NCBI GenBank assembly: GCA_963783445.1
Contig: CAWANP010000018.1
Span: 60,659-124,658, forward strand
DNA from: CAWANP01 sp963783445
GTDB taxonomy: Bacteria > Chloroflexota > Anaerolineae > JAAYZQ01
DNA: 64,000 bases
Direction of reading: 5' to 3'
The translations under genes and the position numbers were made by a program. The notes under the pieces are model-generated. The model saw only the letters and a list, made by a program, of their open reading frames with translations, searched no databases and had not been told where the DNA came from. Of the stretch, positions 30,098-40,368 are shown one piece after another; within the stretch, counting starts at the first letter, position 1, and each line of letters starts with the position of its first letter.

Positions 30098-32974
30098 TCA
30101 GGACCCTGGGCCACTTCCCATAGCCAACCACCGCTCTGCCGCCCCAGGCAGGTTGGCCAGGGAGTTGCGTACCCGGGTGCACTCGGGTAGAGAGTCGAGG
30201 AACATCGGCCCATAGGACTTGGTCAGTACTCGCTTGTCCAGAATGACGACGGCGCCGCGATCTGTCTTGGTCCGGATCAACCGCCCAAAGCCCTGACGAA
30301 AGCGCAAGATCGTCTCCGGAATGGCATACTCGGCAAAGGGGTTGTCGAATGTCTCGGCTCGGGCGGCAAAAACGGGGTCATCGGGTACGGAGAAGGGCAG
30401 CCGGGCGATGACCAGCACGCTTAGCGCCGATCCCACCACATCTACCCCCTCCCAGAAACTGCGGGTGCCCAGCAGCACGGACCTGGGAGTGGTGCGAAAG
30501 TTCTCCAGCAGTTGGGCGCGAGAAGAACCCCCACCTTGCTGGTAGACGGAGATGCCCTCGTCGGCCAGAGGGCGGGTGATAGCCCGGCTGGTGCTGCGCA
30601 GTTGATAGTAGGAGGTAAAGAGGACCATCGTCCGGCCCTGGGTGGCGCGGCACAGCGCGATCAGTGCCTGCTCTACCGTTTTCTGATAGTGTGATTGGTT
30701 AGGCTCCGGGATGTCGGTTGGCAGGTAGAGCAAGGTCGAATTCTTGAAATCAAATGGGGAGCCAACCGCCAACTCGTCGGCTTCCCAGGCGTTGAGCCGC
30801 TCGCGGATAAAGTCAAAGCTGTTGTCCGTGGTGAGCGTGGCCGAGGTCAAGATGACCGACTTTTTGGCGTGGAACAGGTACTTTTGAACCAGCGGGCCCA
30901 CGTGGAGCGGCGCGGCGTGGAGGACGACGCGCTCGTCTCTGGCCGAAACGCTGGCCCAGTAAATCTCGGCTGCCGATGGCTCGGCAATGCAGGCATTGAA
31001 TTGATCCAGCATCTCTTGAAGGCGGCTGAGATAACCCACACAATCCTGCACCGTTCCCTCCAGGTCGGGGATGTCATAGCCTTCCAGGTCATCTAGCGTG
31101 CCGCACAGTTGCTCCAGGGCATCGATGATGGGCTGCAGTTGCGCCGACAGGTCGTCCCATATGATCTCTACGTCGCTCCAGGCAGGCTGGACACGCAGGG
31201 CGCTGTTCAGGCGCAGACGCTGATCATAGTCGCCGCGCCGGGGGCTGTGCTCCCGCAAAAAATCGCCCAGCACGCCAAAGAAAGCATACAGGCTGGTCTG
31301 CGATGCCTCAACTCGCTGCTGGAGCCGGCGGATATGGCCCTCCATCGCAGCATATTCTTGGGGCGCAACGACCCCGCGGCAGCGAGTCAGTACCTCGCCC
31401 AGGAACCCGGTGTAGCGCCGGACCCCCACCGGATGGGCCAGCTCGTTGAGGAGCCGCTCCACGGCTCGCTGGTCAGCCTGGAAGCTGAGCTGCCGGGTGA
31501 CACTACCCTCGAGGTGGTGTGCCTCGTCCACGATCAGGTAGCGGTACTCGGGCAGGACACGGTTCTCCACGGCTACGTCAGAGAGGAGCAGGGCGTGGTT
31601 GACGATGATGACGTGGGCTCGCTCGGCCGCACGCCGGGCCCGGTAGAAGAAGCAATGGCCTCGCTCTCGAAAACGGCAGCGCTCCATCGTGCAGGTCTCA
31701 CTCTCGGCCGAGATTCTGCCCCACAGGGCTTGTTCGACAGGGCTGGGCATAAACAGTTCGCCCCGCTCGCCGGTCTGTGTGCTGGGAACCCAGACCAGTA
31801 CCTTGGCCAGCATACGCATCTCGTCGCGGGAGCTTACGCCCGCCTTGCGCAGTCCAGCCAGTCGCCGCTGGCACAGGTAGTTGCTCCGTCCCTTGAGCAC
31901 CGCTGCACGGAAGTCGAGGTCCATCAGTTTCTGAAGGTCAGGAGTGTCCTTGAGGAAAAGCTGGTCCTGCAGGTTGATGGTATTGGTCGAAATGACCACC
32001 CGCTCGCTGTTGAGGTGAGCAAAGGCAATGGCGGGCAACAGGTAGGCAATACTTTTGCCCGTACCGGTGCCGGCTTCTACCATCAGATGCTCGCGCTCAT
32101 TAAAGGCCGTGGCCACAGCGCGCAGCATCTCCACCTGCTGGGGCCGGTGCTCGAAACCAGGAAAGTGCTGGGCAAACAGGCCATCCTCTTCCAGCGTGGC
32201 CGCGAGTTGGTCCACATCCACGGCGCGGGGCCTGGCGGCAGGGATCAGTTCCTCTTCCTCTTCTTGTACAGTCGAAAAGAGAGGTCCCAGTACCTCGTCG
32301 GTCGCATCGAGCTGGGCGGCCAGTTGCTGGCCGATGGCGCCCCGGAAGGTGGCCTGGGCTTGGGCCCGCTCAATGTCGCGGAACACCCCGCCCAGCGACC
32401 AATCGACGCCGTCCGCCAGGCGATTGATCTCTCGAAGCGTGGTCCTGGGGAGTTGTGAGGCAAGTTCCAGCAGCGCCACAAAGAGGTCCTTCGCCGCGAC
32501 AGCATCATCAAGGGCGCGGTGGGATGAGGGGTTAGGTGGCAGACCCAGTGCCTCGCTCAGCTTGCTAAGGCTGTAGCGTGTTGCGTGAGGCATCAGGATC
32601 CCTGCCAGTTCAAAGGTATCGAGTGCTGGGTTAGGTAGAGGCAGATCATGGCTGCGCAGAAAATCCAGGTCAAAACGCACGCTGTGACCAACTATGGGAT
32701 AGCTGCCTACAAAGCGGCGCACCAGGTTCAACACCTGAGAGAAGCGAGGGGCGTGGTCCACCTCTCCCTGAGTGATGCCGGTCAATTGCTGGATCTGGAT
32801 GGGGATGGGCCGGCCTGGATTGACAGGGCTGCGCCATTTATCCAGTACCTGGGACTGGATGGTACCTTCGTGGAAGGATGCGCGGAAACGAACGGCGCCG
32901 ACCTCCATGATGGCGTCGCGCTTGGCATCGAGGCCCGTGGTTTCCAGATCCAGGGCCACGTAGGTTCGATTCAT
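30098..32974 (-). CDS. dinG: DinG-family helicase with DnaQ-type exonuclease domain
   Basis: A 958-residue fusion. Residues 1-170 are a DEDD exonuclease ('YVALDLETTGLDAKRD', 'GHSVRFDLDFL', 'SSHRALDDAVA'). The XPD/DinG helicase has Walker A 'AGTGTGKSIAYLLPA' at about residue 300 and 'LIVDEAHHLEG' at about 478. Cysteines in 'CTMERCRFRERGHC' and 'NYLCQRRL' fit the iron-sulfur cluster of DinG. The C-terminal helicase half has 'TLTTDNSFDFI', 'VLFTSYYQLRSTSRAI' and 'RFRQGFGRLIRTKTDRG'. Such fusions are common in Gram-positives and Chloroflexota. Confidence 0.9.
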   Translation of the reverse strand: MNRTYVALDLETTGLDAKRDAIMEVGAVRFRASFHEGTIQSQVLDKWRSPVNPGRPIPIQIQQLTGITQGEVDHAPRFSQVLNLVRRFVGSYPIVGHSVRFDLDFLRSHDLPLPNPALDTFELAGILMPHATRYSLSKLSEALGLPPNPSSHRALDDAVAAKDLFVALLELASQLPRTTLREINRLADGVDWSLGGVFRDIERAQAQATFRGAIGQQLAAQLDATDEVLGPLFSTVQEEEEELIPAARPRAVDVDQLAATLEEDGLFAQHFPGFEHRPQQVEMLRAVATAFNEREHLMVEAGTGTGKSIAYLLPAIAFAHLNSERVVISTNTINLQDQLFLKDTPDLQKLMDLDFRAAVLKGRSNYLCQRRLAGLRKAGVSSRDEMRMLAKVLVWVPSTQTGERGELFMPSPVEQALWGRISAESETCTMERCRFRERGHCFFYRARRAAERAHVIIVNHALLLSDVAVENRVLPEYRYLIVDEAHHLEGSVTRQLSFQADQRAVERLLNELAHPVGVRRYTGFLGEVLTRCRGVVAPQEYAAMEGHIRRLQQRVEASQTSLYAFFGVLGDFLREHSPRRGDYDQRLRLNSALRVQPAWSDVEIIWDDLSAQLQPIIDALEQLCGTLDDLEGYDIPDLEGTVQDCVGYLSRLQEMLDQFNACIAEPSAAEIYWASVSARDERVVLHAAPLHVGPLVQKYLFHAKKSVILTSATLTTDNSFDFIRERLNAWEADELAVGSPFDFKNSTLLYLPTDIPEPNQSHYQKTVEQALIALCRATQGRTMVLFTSYYQLRSTSRAITRPLADEGISVYQQGGGSSRAQLLENFRTTPRSVLLGTRSFWEGVDVVGSALSVLVIARLPFSVPDDPVFAARAETFDNPFAEYAIPETILRFRQGFGRLIRTKTDRGAVVILDKRVLTKSYGPMFLDSLPECTRVRNSLANLPGAAERWLAMGSGPGS

Positions 32975-32998
32975 GGGTCTCCATTCTAGGGGCGAGTC

Positions 32999-34273
32999 CT
33001 ACACCCGCTTGATCTGTGCTCCCATCGCCTGCAGTTTGGTTTCGATCTGCTCGTAGCCCCGGTCGATCTGGCCGACGTTCTGAATGACGCTCTCTCCTTG
33101 CGCGCAGAGCGCAGCAATGAGCAGCGCCATGCCCGCTCGGATGTCGGGGCTGTAGAGTATCTCGCCGTGCAGCGAGGATGGCCCCACGACCACGGCGCGA
33201 TGGGGGTCGCAGAGAATGACGCGCGCGCCCATGGCGATTAGACGATCTACATAGTAGAGCCGGCTATCGAACATTTTTTCGTGGATCAGCACGGTCCCTC
33301 GCGCCTGGGTAGCTACAACCAGGGCAATGCTCATCAGGTCGGTAGGGAATCCGGGCCAGGGTGCGTCATCGATCTTGGGTACTGCGCCACCCAGGTCATC
33401 CACGATGGTCAGCGGTTGGGATCCAGGTACAAAGACGTTCTCACCCTGCACGAAAAAGTGTACCCCCAAACGCTCAAACGCCATACGAATCATGCCCAGG
33501 TGCTGCGGCGCCGCGTTCTCGATGAGGATCTCGCCTCCCGTTACCGCAGCCAGGCCGATAAAACTGCCAACCTCCATGAAATCGGGGCCGATGGTGCACT
33601 CACCGCCCTCCAGGCGATCCTGACCCTGGACATGGAGTACGTTGGAACCGATGCCCTCGATCCGGGCGCCCAAGCTGTTGAGAAAGCGACACAACTCCTG
33701 GACATGCGGCTCGGAGGCGGCGTTGCGGATCGACGTCTCACCCTTGGCCAGGCAGGCGGCCATGACAGCGTTCTCTGTACCCGTTACGCTTGTCTCGTCC
33801 AGCCAGATGTCGGCCCCTTGCAGGTTCGTGGCCTTCAGTTCGAGCTTGTCGTTGTACTTGACCCTCGCCCCCAGGCTCCCCAGGGCCGTGAGGTGTGTAT
33901 CGATGCGCCGCCTTCCAATGCGGTCGCCGCCCGGCAGGGTGAGCGTGATCTGCCCCATGCGGGCCAACATGGGCCCCAGCAAGGTGAGAGAGCCCCGGAT
34001 CTCGCTGAATAGATCGGGATCAGGGCAGGTAGAACATATCTGACTGGCCTGGATCGTCACAGAGTTATCTCCGTGCCACTCTGCCAGGGCTCCGAGATCC
34101 TGGAGCAACGTGACCATGGTCCGCACATCGCCGATGTTCGGCAGGTTGTGCAGAGTAACCGGCTTGTCGGTGAGCAGGGTAGCGGCTAGAATTGGCAAAG
34201 CCGCATTCTTGTTGCCGCTGGGTACGATGGTGCCGCTTAGGGGGATTCCTCCCTCAATGACGAATTGCTCCAT
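32999..34273 (-). CDS. murA: UDP-N-acetylglucosamine 1-carboxyvinyltransferase MurA with Asp in place of catalytic Cys
   Basis: A 424-residue MurA, the first committed enzyme of peptidoglycan synthesis. It has 'SGNKNAALPILAATLLTD', 'PDIRAGMALLIAALCA' and 'RLIAMGARV'. Where E. coli has Cys115 in LPGGCTIG, this protein reads LPGGDRIG, with the Asp at residue 117. Asp in this place is known in Mycobacterium and Chlamydia and makes the enzyme insensitive to fosfomycin. The frame is intact and the rest of the fold looks normal. Confidence 0.93.
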   Translation of the reverse strand: MEQFVIEGGIPLSGTIVPSGNKNAALPILAATLLTDKPVTLHNLPNIGDVRTMVTLLQDLGALAEWHGDNSVTIQASQICSTCPDPDLFSEIRGSLTLLGPMLARMGQITLTLPGGDRIGRRRIDTHLTALGSLGARVKYNDKLELKATNLQGADIWLDETSVTGTENAVMAACLAKGETSIRNAASEPHVQELCRFLNSLGARIEGIGSNVLHVQGQDRLEGGECTIGPDFMEVGSFIGLAAVTGGEILIENAAPQHLGMIRMAFERLGVHFFVQGENVFVPGSQPLTIVDDLGGAVPKIDDAPWPGFPTDLMSIALVVATQARGTVLIHEKMFDSRLYYVDRLIAMGARVILCDPHRAVVVGPSSLHGEILYSPDIRAGMALLIAALCAQGESVIQNVGQIDRGYEQIETKLQAMGAQIKRV

Positions 34274-34337
34274 GATATTCCTCCTGGTATCAAGTCCTGA
34301 CCATATCCATGGGGCTTCCTATGGGTTCTTGGTCATG

Positions 34338-35195
34338 TCAATAAGGATCGTATGCGTCACCTATTGCTGGAAATGGCTTGGAAATCACGATTGGCCCCCT
34401 TACCCATATCGGATCGCCGGCATCCACGTTCAATCGTGCCGCTGCGTTCCCATTTCGCACCGCGATCTCCAGATAGCCATCGCTGCCCACGTAGGCCACC
34501 AATTCGCCTGCTTCTACGTCGGCAAATGTCCGGTTCAGGCCCCCAACCCGCTCTTTGCCTACCGTGACACAGAATTGGGAATCGGTGGCAAGGTGCTGAG
34601 CGCCGGCAGCGGGGATCTGAAAACTGCTCACCAGATTGCCAAAGTGATCCACGTTGAGGATCTCTCCCTGCCAGGAACCATCCGCTTGTGGCGCGGGCTC
34701 AAGCGCGGGCAGGTTAACCAAGTCAGCCAAGGGGAACACCTCTCCCATCTCACGAAGGTCGGTGCCGCAAGCCAGATGAGCAGCCGCAGGGGCGAAAATA
34801 TCCCGCCCGTGAAATGTGGCGCTGACCTGAGGTAGGCGAAAGCGCGCTTCCGTGAGGTGGACGGCTGAGCATGCTGGGTCATGGGCCAGGACCCAATCGA
34901 GCACGCCGTTGTCGGGGGCGACATAGATGGCACGGGCAGTCTGAACGGCAATCGGCCGCCTGGCGCTACCCACACCTGGATCCACAACCACCAGGTGCAC
35001 TGCGTTTGGCGGAAAGTAGGGCATCGTTTTGCCCAGTATGTAGGCCGCTTGCCGCACGGCCTGGGGGCGGATCTCGTGGGAGACATCCACCAGTGTCGCT
35101 CGCGGACAGATACCCAGTATAGCACCCTTCATCGCGCCAACGTAGCCGTCGGCCTGGCCAAAATCGGTGGTCAAGGTGATGATGGGTCGCGACAT
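34338..35195 (-). CDS. S-adenosyl-L-methionine hydroxide adenosyltransferase (DUF62 family)
   Basis: A 285-residue protein with all the family marks: 'TLTTDFGQADGYVGAMKG' near the start, 'VVVDPGVGSARRPIA', 'YVAPDNGVLDWVL', 'TFHGRDIFAPAAAHLA' and 'NVDHFGNLVSSF'. Members cleave S-adenosylmethionine to adenosine and methionine. It ends 65 nt upstream of murA on the same strand, possibly in one transcript. Confidence 0.88.
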   Translation of the reverse strand: MSRPIITLTTDFGQADGYVGAMKGAILGICPRATLVDVSHEIRPQAVRQAAYILGKTMPYFPPNAVHLVVVDPGVGSARRPIAVQTARAIYVAPDNGVLDWVLAHDPACSAVHLTEARFRLPQVSATFHGRDIFAPAAAHLACGTDLREMGEVFPLADLVNLPALEPAPQADGSWQGEILNVDHFGNLVSSFQIPAAGAQHLATDSQFCVTVGKERVGGLNRTFADVEAGELVAYVGSDGYLEIAVRNGNAAARLNVDAGDPIWVRGPIVISKPFPAIGDAYDPY

Positions 35196-35425
35196 GGGCC
35201 ACCTCCTGAGACTATTGTACCGCAGAGCCGCTGGCTCGTCAAGACGGGCAAGGCTACGATTGGCCCACGTTCAACCCTCCTGCAACTCCTCAGTGGAAAG
35301 AGCGATGCTACCCCGCTGTCTGGCTGGACAGGGAACCGGTCTCAATGCCTGGGAGCCCTTCGAGCAGTGCGTTTTCTTTGGAAAGAGCAAACAGGCCCCT
35401 GCTTGTGACAGGAGCCTGCCTTTAG

Positions 35426-35498
<73 letters not shown>

Positions 35499-35628
35499 AC
35501 CGTGAGCCTATTGTAATCAGAACGGGGGGTTCTGGCAAGTTTTGAGAGAAGCGTTGCAGACCAAATCTTGCCGAGCCCGCTCCAATACCCATCTCCACCG
35601 ATTTCAACCTATCCAAGTCTTCCAGTTG

Positions 35629-35657
35629 TTGTGCATTGCCCTGAAATGTGATAGAAT
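35629..35657 (+). promoter_or_regulatory. Putative sigma-70 promoter of the oxidase gene
   Basis: TTGTGC at 35629-35634 and TAGAAT at 35652-35657 are 17 nt apart; the gene starts at 35724. Confidence 0.5.
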
Positions 35658-35723
35658 GCGCCGGTTAGCGCCCGATATGCCAGGGTGCCGCTGCCCGGCG
35701 ACGTTGCAGCGAAAGGAGACACC

Positions 35724-37122
35724 ATGTACCAGAAAGTCAATACCGGGATCCTCCGCCAACTGGAGGGTATCGTCGGCCCGGAGAACGTGTTTTTGGACGC
35801 CGAACGCATGGAGCCCTATACCCACGACGAGACGGTGGGCCTTCAAGCCGAGCCTGAGGTGGTCGTGCGTGCTACCTCGGCCCAACAGGTGTCCGAGGTG
35901 TTCAAACTGGCCAATTCTGAGCGGGTACCGGTTACACCCCGCGGGGCAGGCTACGGCCTGAGCGGTGGTGCGGTGGCCGTGGAGGGCGGCATTGTCCTCT
36001 CCCTGGAAAAGATGAACCGCGTCCTGGAGATCGACCACGCCAACCTGATGGTCACCGTCGAGCCAGGCCTCATCACCGGTGACTTGCACCGCGCGGTCGA
36101 GGATGAAGGACTCTTTTACCCGCCTGACCCGGCCAGTCTCGACTCTTGTACCATTGGCGGCAATATCGCCGAGGGCGCCGGCGGGCCGCGGGCGGTCAAG
36201 TACGGTATCACCAAGGACTATGTCTGTGGCTTGGAGGTGGTCCTGCCCTCTGGTGAGATCGTGCAGATGGGCGGCAAGTTGGTCAAGGACGTGACCGGCT
36301 ACAGCCTGATGCAACTACTGGTTGGCTCGGAGGGGACACTGGCGGTCGTGACCAAGATCATCCTGCGGCTGCTGCCCCTGCCGGCCTATCAAGTCGACCT
36401 CTTCGTGCCTTTTGATGATTTCCAGACAGCGGCTGACGCGGTCTCGGGCATGATCTCCCGGCGTATTGTGCCCACAGCCATCGAGTTTATGGAGCGCGAC
36501 ATCGTCCAGGCCTGCCAGCGCTTCCTGGACAAGGAACTGCCCTTCGCCGATGCCCAGGCCCAACTCCTGATCAAGCTGGATGGCAACAACAAGGCTGCTC
36601 TGGATGAGAACATGGAGACGGTGGCTGACCTGTGCCTGGACGCTGGGGCCCAGGATGTACTGGTCGCCGCCGACAGGCCCACCAGTGACCGGCTGTGGGA
36701 GGCGCGGCGGGCCATCATTGATGCCCTCAACTTTGAGAGCCCGGTAAACCATATGGAGGATGTGGTTGTGCCCCGGGCCCAGATCCCGGCCCTGCTGCGC
36801 GGCGTCCACGAGCTGGCTGAGCGCCTGGACGTGCGCATCCTCAGCTTTGGCCATGCCGGCGACGGCAACGTGCACATTACGGCTCTCAAAGATGACCTGG
36901 ACGACGATGCCTGGGAAGGCGATAGTCATCGAAGTCACGGAATCGATCTACCATCTTGCGCTTTCGCTGGGAGGCACGCTCACCGGCGAGCATGGCATCG
37001 GCTATATCCGGCGCCAGTACCTGCCCCTGGCCCTGGAAAAGGCCCAGATTGAGATCATGCGCGGCATCCGGGCGACCTTTGATCCTAATGGAATCTTGAA
37101 CCCGGGCAAGATCTTTCCCTGA
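35724..37122 (+). CDS. FAD-linked oxidase, GlcD/D-lactate dehydrogenase type, one frameshift
   Basis: An FAD-binding PCMH-type oxidase of about 466 residues. The flavin site shows 'VTPRGAGYGLSGGAVA' and 'YPPDPASLDSCTIGGNIAE'; the C-terminal FAD-oxidase_C part has 'SFGHAGDGNVHI', 'TLTGEHGIGYIR' and 'FDPNGILNPGKIF'. A lost base near 36915 (probably in the G/A run of 'CTGGGAAGG') shifts the frame; the tail continues to the stop at 37122. Relatives oxidise glycolate or D-lactate; no glcE or glcF partner lies beside it. The start ATG 35724 follows AAAGGAG. Confidence 0.85.
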
Positions 37123-37174
37123 GGCCGCAACACTAAAGCGCTATGGTGCTGTGGTCGCCTTGGAAGATAGCAAG

Positions 37175-37227
37175 GGATGGGCAGGATTGACGGATCAGGA
37201 CGACAGATCCGCCAATCCTGCCCATCC
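37175..37227. terminator. Long hairpin between convergent genes
   Basis: A 15-bp perfect stem (37175-37189 with 37213-37227) continues after a one-base mismatch into a 6-bp inner stem (CGGATC/GATCCG). It lies 52 nt after the oxidase stop and 58 nt from the end of the opposing kinase gene, and probably stops transcription from both sides. Confidence 0.75.
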
Positions 37228-37285
37228 GCTGTTCTTCCCCCCGAAACAGGATCCAGAAGACACCAAGCAGCAAGCGAGAGGAAAG

Positions 37286-39602
37286 CTACTGCTGGGCACA
37301 CCGAACCCCGACACTGCCGTAGGAGTACGGCGGTACGCCGTAGTTGCGGCTGGCGGAGCGCACGTTCCTCGATTCGCTGCCCCACGAGCCGCCCCGCAGC
37401 ACCCTGGTCTCACCTGAAGCAGGCCCCTTCGGATTCCGCTCCGGGGAGTGGCTGTAATAGTCGCTGTCGTACCAATCGGCCAACCACTACCAGATGTTGC
37501 CGACCATGTCCAGCGTCGCATCCGGGCTGGCCCCATCCGGGTAGCTGCCCACCAGCGCCGTCCGGGAATAGCCATCGTCCTCAGCCTCGTCTTTGTGATC
37601 GGATTCGCAGTTCGCATCGCAGTAGTTGGCCTTGCCGCCATCGAACCGATCCCCCCAGGGGTACACCTGTCCGTCTATGCACCCGCGCCGCCTTCTCCCA
37701 TTCGGCCTCCGCCGGCAGCCGCGCCCCGGCCCAGCCGCAGTAATCCTCGGCGTCATTCCAGTCCACGCATACCACCGGGTGGTTGGCCTTGGTCGCGTCA
37801 TCGTAGGTTGGCTCTCCCCAATCGCAGGTCAGCGGTGCATCGCAGGTCCCCGCCTCCACGCAACCCAGGTACTGGGCGTTGGTCACCTCAGTGCGGTCGA
37901 TCCAAAAGGCATCGAGGTAGACGGTATGCTGAGGCTTTTCGTCGCTGTAGGCATCGCTATCGGCGTCAGCGCTGCCCATCAGGAACTCGCCGGCCGGCAC
38001 GTAGACCATCTCCATGCCATCTTTGCCCCGTGTCCGAGTCTCACCGGGGCTGGGCTGAGCCAGCGTGGGCGTCGCTGTGGGCGATCGAGGCGTGTCGGTT
38101 GGCACCGGAGTTGGCATTGGCGTGAAAGTTGGTGGTGGCGGAGTATCAGTTGGCGCAAGCGTTGGGGTGGGTGTGCCGGGGGTTTCCCTGGCCAGCGGCG
38201 TGCAGGTGGGCGTTAGGTGGGTAGGGGAAGCCTCTGGGACACGCGATTGTTGGTATCGTCGATCTCCTCGACGTCAAAGCCAGCGTCGACGACGATCGTG
38301 TTCTCTCCAGAGGCATCGTAGCCTTCGAACCAGAGGGAGGCGCTCTCGCCGGCAGCCAGCCCGGCAGTCACCTGCTGCTGGGCGCCGTTGACGTCGACGA
38401 CGAAGGGCCCGGCGCTGGCGTCCCCGGTGTTCTCGACCACGACCCGCACGCCGAGTTGGGTCGAGGCATAGTCGCAGTCCGCGCCGGTCTCCAGCTCGAT
38501 CCTGCTCCCGGCGACTACCAGGTCGGGCAAGGACGTATCAGACCCCGAAGCCATATCCCTGCCCCCGCCGCCGAGGAGCGCCACTCCGGCGATCAGGAGG
38601 ATCGCCAGCACGACCACCACGCCGGTCAACAGCGGCCAGAACAGTGGTGGTAGGGCGTGCTTCTTCTGGCGGGCGGGGGCGCGGGTCGGGGTGGCGGGGC
38701 GGCCGCGGTGCCAGGCGCCTGGCGCAGCAGGGCAGCCCGCAGCTCCTCGGCCCCGGGGTACCGCCGCTCGAGCTGCTTGGCCAGCGCCTTGAGTACCACG
38801 CCGTCCAGCCAGTCGGGCACCCGCCGGTTGTGGGCGCTGGGCGGCAGCGGCTGTTCGTTGCGGATGCGGTAGACGTTGTCGGCCTGGGCGCCGGGTGTCT
38901 CCCGCTGGTCAAAGTCCAGGTAGGGCTGGCCGGTGAGCATGCGGTAGAGCACTGCGCCCACGGCGTAAACGTCCACCCGGGGGTCGTCGCGCACGCCGTC
39001 GGCCTGCTCGGGCGACATGTAGGGCAGGGTGCCCGCGACAAAGCCCGCGGGTGTGAGCCAGGTGCGGCTCAGCATCTCCTCCGAGACGTGGGCGATGCCG
39101 AAATCGGCGACTTTCGCCAAGCCGCCTGTGCCCTCCAGGCGGCCCGCGTCAAACAGGATGTTGGCCGGTTTCAGGTCGCAGTGGACCACGCCCTGGTCGT
39201 GGGCCACCTGCAGGCCCTGGCACACCTCGGCGGCGACGCGGACCGTCTCGTCCACAGGCAGGGCGTTCCCGGCCCGCAGCCGGTCCTCCAGGGAGCCGCC
39301 GGCCATGCACTCCATGACGATGTAATAGTTGCCGCCCTCCTGAAAAACGTTGTGGGTGCGCACGATGTGCAGGGGGGCAGGCGCATGGCGGCCCTGGCCT
39401 CGGCCAGGAAGAGTTTGAGCAAGTCTTGGCCCGGGCCAAGGCCCTCGTCGCCGACCAGGCTGGGGATCAGCCCCTTGACGGCTACTTCCTCGCCCAGGAG
39501 GGTGTCTTGGGCCTGGTAGACGTAGCCAAAGCCGCCGCAGCTAAGCTGGTGCTCGATGCGGTACTGGCCGTTGAGCAGGGTGTCGCCGGGGCTGAGGGGC
39601 AT
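37286..39602 (-). pseudogene. Ser/Thr protein kinase - TM - CARDB-like - formylglycine-generating-enzyme-like fusion, broken
   Basis: The corrected protein of about 770 residues starts at ATG 39602. The Hanks-type kinase has 'GGFGYVYQAQD', Lys in 'EVAVKGL', 'VVHCDLKPANILF' (HCD instead of HRD), 'KVADFGIAH' and 'GTLPYMSPEQADGV'. A membrane helix follows ('VVVVLAILLIAGVALL'), then a CARDB-like beta domain ('SLPDLVVAGSRIEL', 'ASLWFEGYDASGENTIVV'), a Thr/Pro-rich linker, and an FGE-sulfatase/SUMF1-like domain ('VYVPAGEFLMGSADADSD', 'LRGGSWGSESRNVRSASR'). Indels lie near 39375 (a short C run), 38640, 38220 and 37690, and an in-frame TAG sits at 37489-37487 where the motif should read W-E-W. Confidence 0.7.
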
Positions 39603-40252
39603 GGCCTTTCTCCAAAGGATCCTTTGTGAACTACCGCCGTTGGCTGTCTCTGCTCAGGGTTGCGTGTGATTCAATCCCCTGGGTGTAGACCGATGATCCC
39701 CCACATCGTCATTGCTTTCTATCCGTTTCACCTTCACTTGTGCAAAGCATATCATAGGTATGGGATGCGGTCAAGCGGATCCGCTTCTCGATAGTGTATA
39801 CATTTCAGTGGAAGTTTGAGTTGGGACGGACCCACTGGGCTAGGGACGAAGGGTAACTGCCCGCATCGTCCTGGCGGGCATCCACCAACGACCCTGTCAT
39901 GCCCGCTAGAACCATGCGGGCACCCACTCTGCGGCGGTGACGGTTGCTGGTGGCGTGGATTCCCGCCCCCCCGGCTGCTCAGGGGCAAGCATGTGCGGGA
40001 ATGACAGGTTAGCTTGGCAGCATGTCCACCAAAATCGATCCGGAACCCATGAGGCACAGAGGAGGGGAGCTTGGTTCAACTTTCTGGGTAACTTGGGCGG
40101 AGATGCCGAGATTCCCTTCGTACTCATTCGATGACTCAGGACGTGCTCAGGGCATGCTTTGCGGCGCTCAGAGTGACGTGCGCCGGGCCTTAATTTTGTC
40201 CAGAAATCTGGAGTACACCAGAGCAGGGGGGTCTGGCGGAATGCTTGTCCAG
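39603..40252. other. Gene-free stretch with inverted repeats
   Basis: No convincing gene is seen in these 650 nt. Two inverted repeats stand out: TGCCCGC/GCGGGCA (39900-39922) and ATTCCCGC/GCGGGAAT (39959-40002). They could belong to a decayed repeat element, but no terminal repeats or transposase are visible. Confidence 0.5.
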
Positions 40253-40280
40253 CAAAAAGAACCGGCCGTCAGGCCGGTTC
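40253..40280 (-). terminator. Intrinsic terminator of the tRNA-Lys(TTT) locus
   Basis: On the minus strand a perfect 9-bp stem (GAACCGGCC with GGCCGGTTC, loop TGAC) is followed by TTTTT. It lies 27 nt past the 3' end of the tRNA-Lys fragment, where the original tRNA transcript would have ended. Confidence 0.8.
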
Positions 40281-40307
40281 ATCGGGTGAGGTACCCCGTT
40301 TTTCCCA

Positions 40308-40368
40308 GGTGAGCCGTGTAGGATTTGAACCTACGACCCGCTGCTTAAAAGGCAGCTGCTCTGCCCAA
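40308..40368 (-). other. 3' fragment of a tRNA-Lys(TTT) gene: attachment site at the left end of the element
   Basis: On the minus strand the T arm (GTAGG TTCAAAT CCTAC), the acceptor 3' strand ACGGCTC with ACC, the anticodon arm (GCTGC CTTTTAA GCAGC) and the 3' side of the D arm are intact. The 5' acceptor strand and 5' D-stem strand are missing: the bases upstream (CGCCGTGGCGGTGGAGCG) cannot pair with ACGGCTC. A 3' tRNA fragment whose 5' side faces a recombinase gene is the standard mark of an integration junction. The intact tRNA should lie at the other end, beyond the window. Confidence 0.75.

Noticed and set aside
29156..30190. Open frame of 344 codons on the plus strand
   Set aside because: Antisense to the lipoyl/octanoyl transferase gene, which shows its active-site motifs.
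31109..32458. Long open frame of 449 codons on the plus strand
   Set aside because: It lies fully antisense to dinG, whose motifs are clear; the open frame is a by-product of GC-rich codon use.
37487..37489. Stop-codon readthrough or pyrrolysine at TAG
   Set aside because: Other genes in the window end at TAG, and a simple GAG to TAG change explains the site.
39900..40002. Miniature transposable element
   Set aside because: Two inverted repeats are present, but no target-site duplication or second copy was seen in the window.
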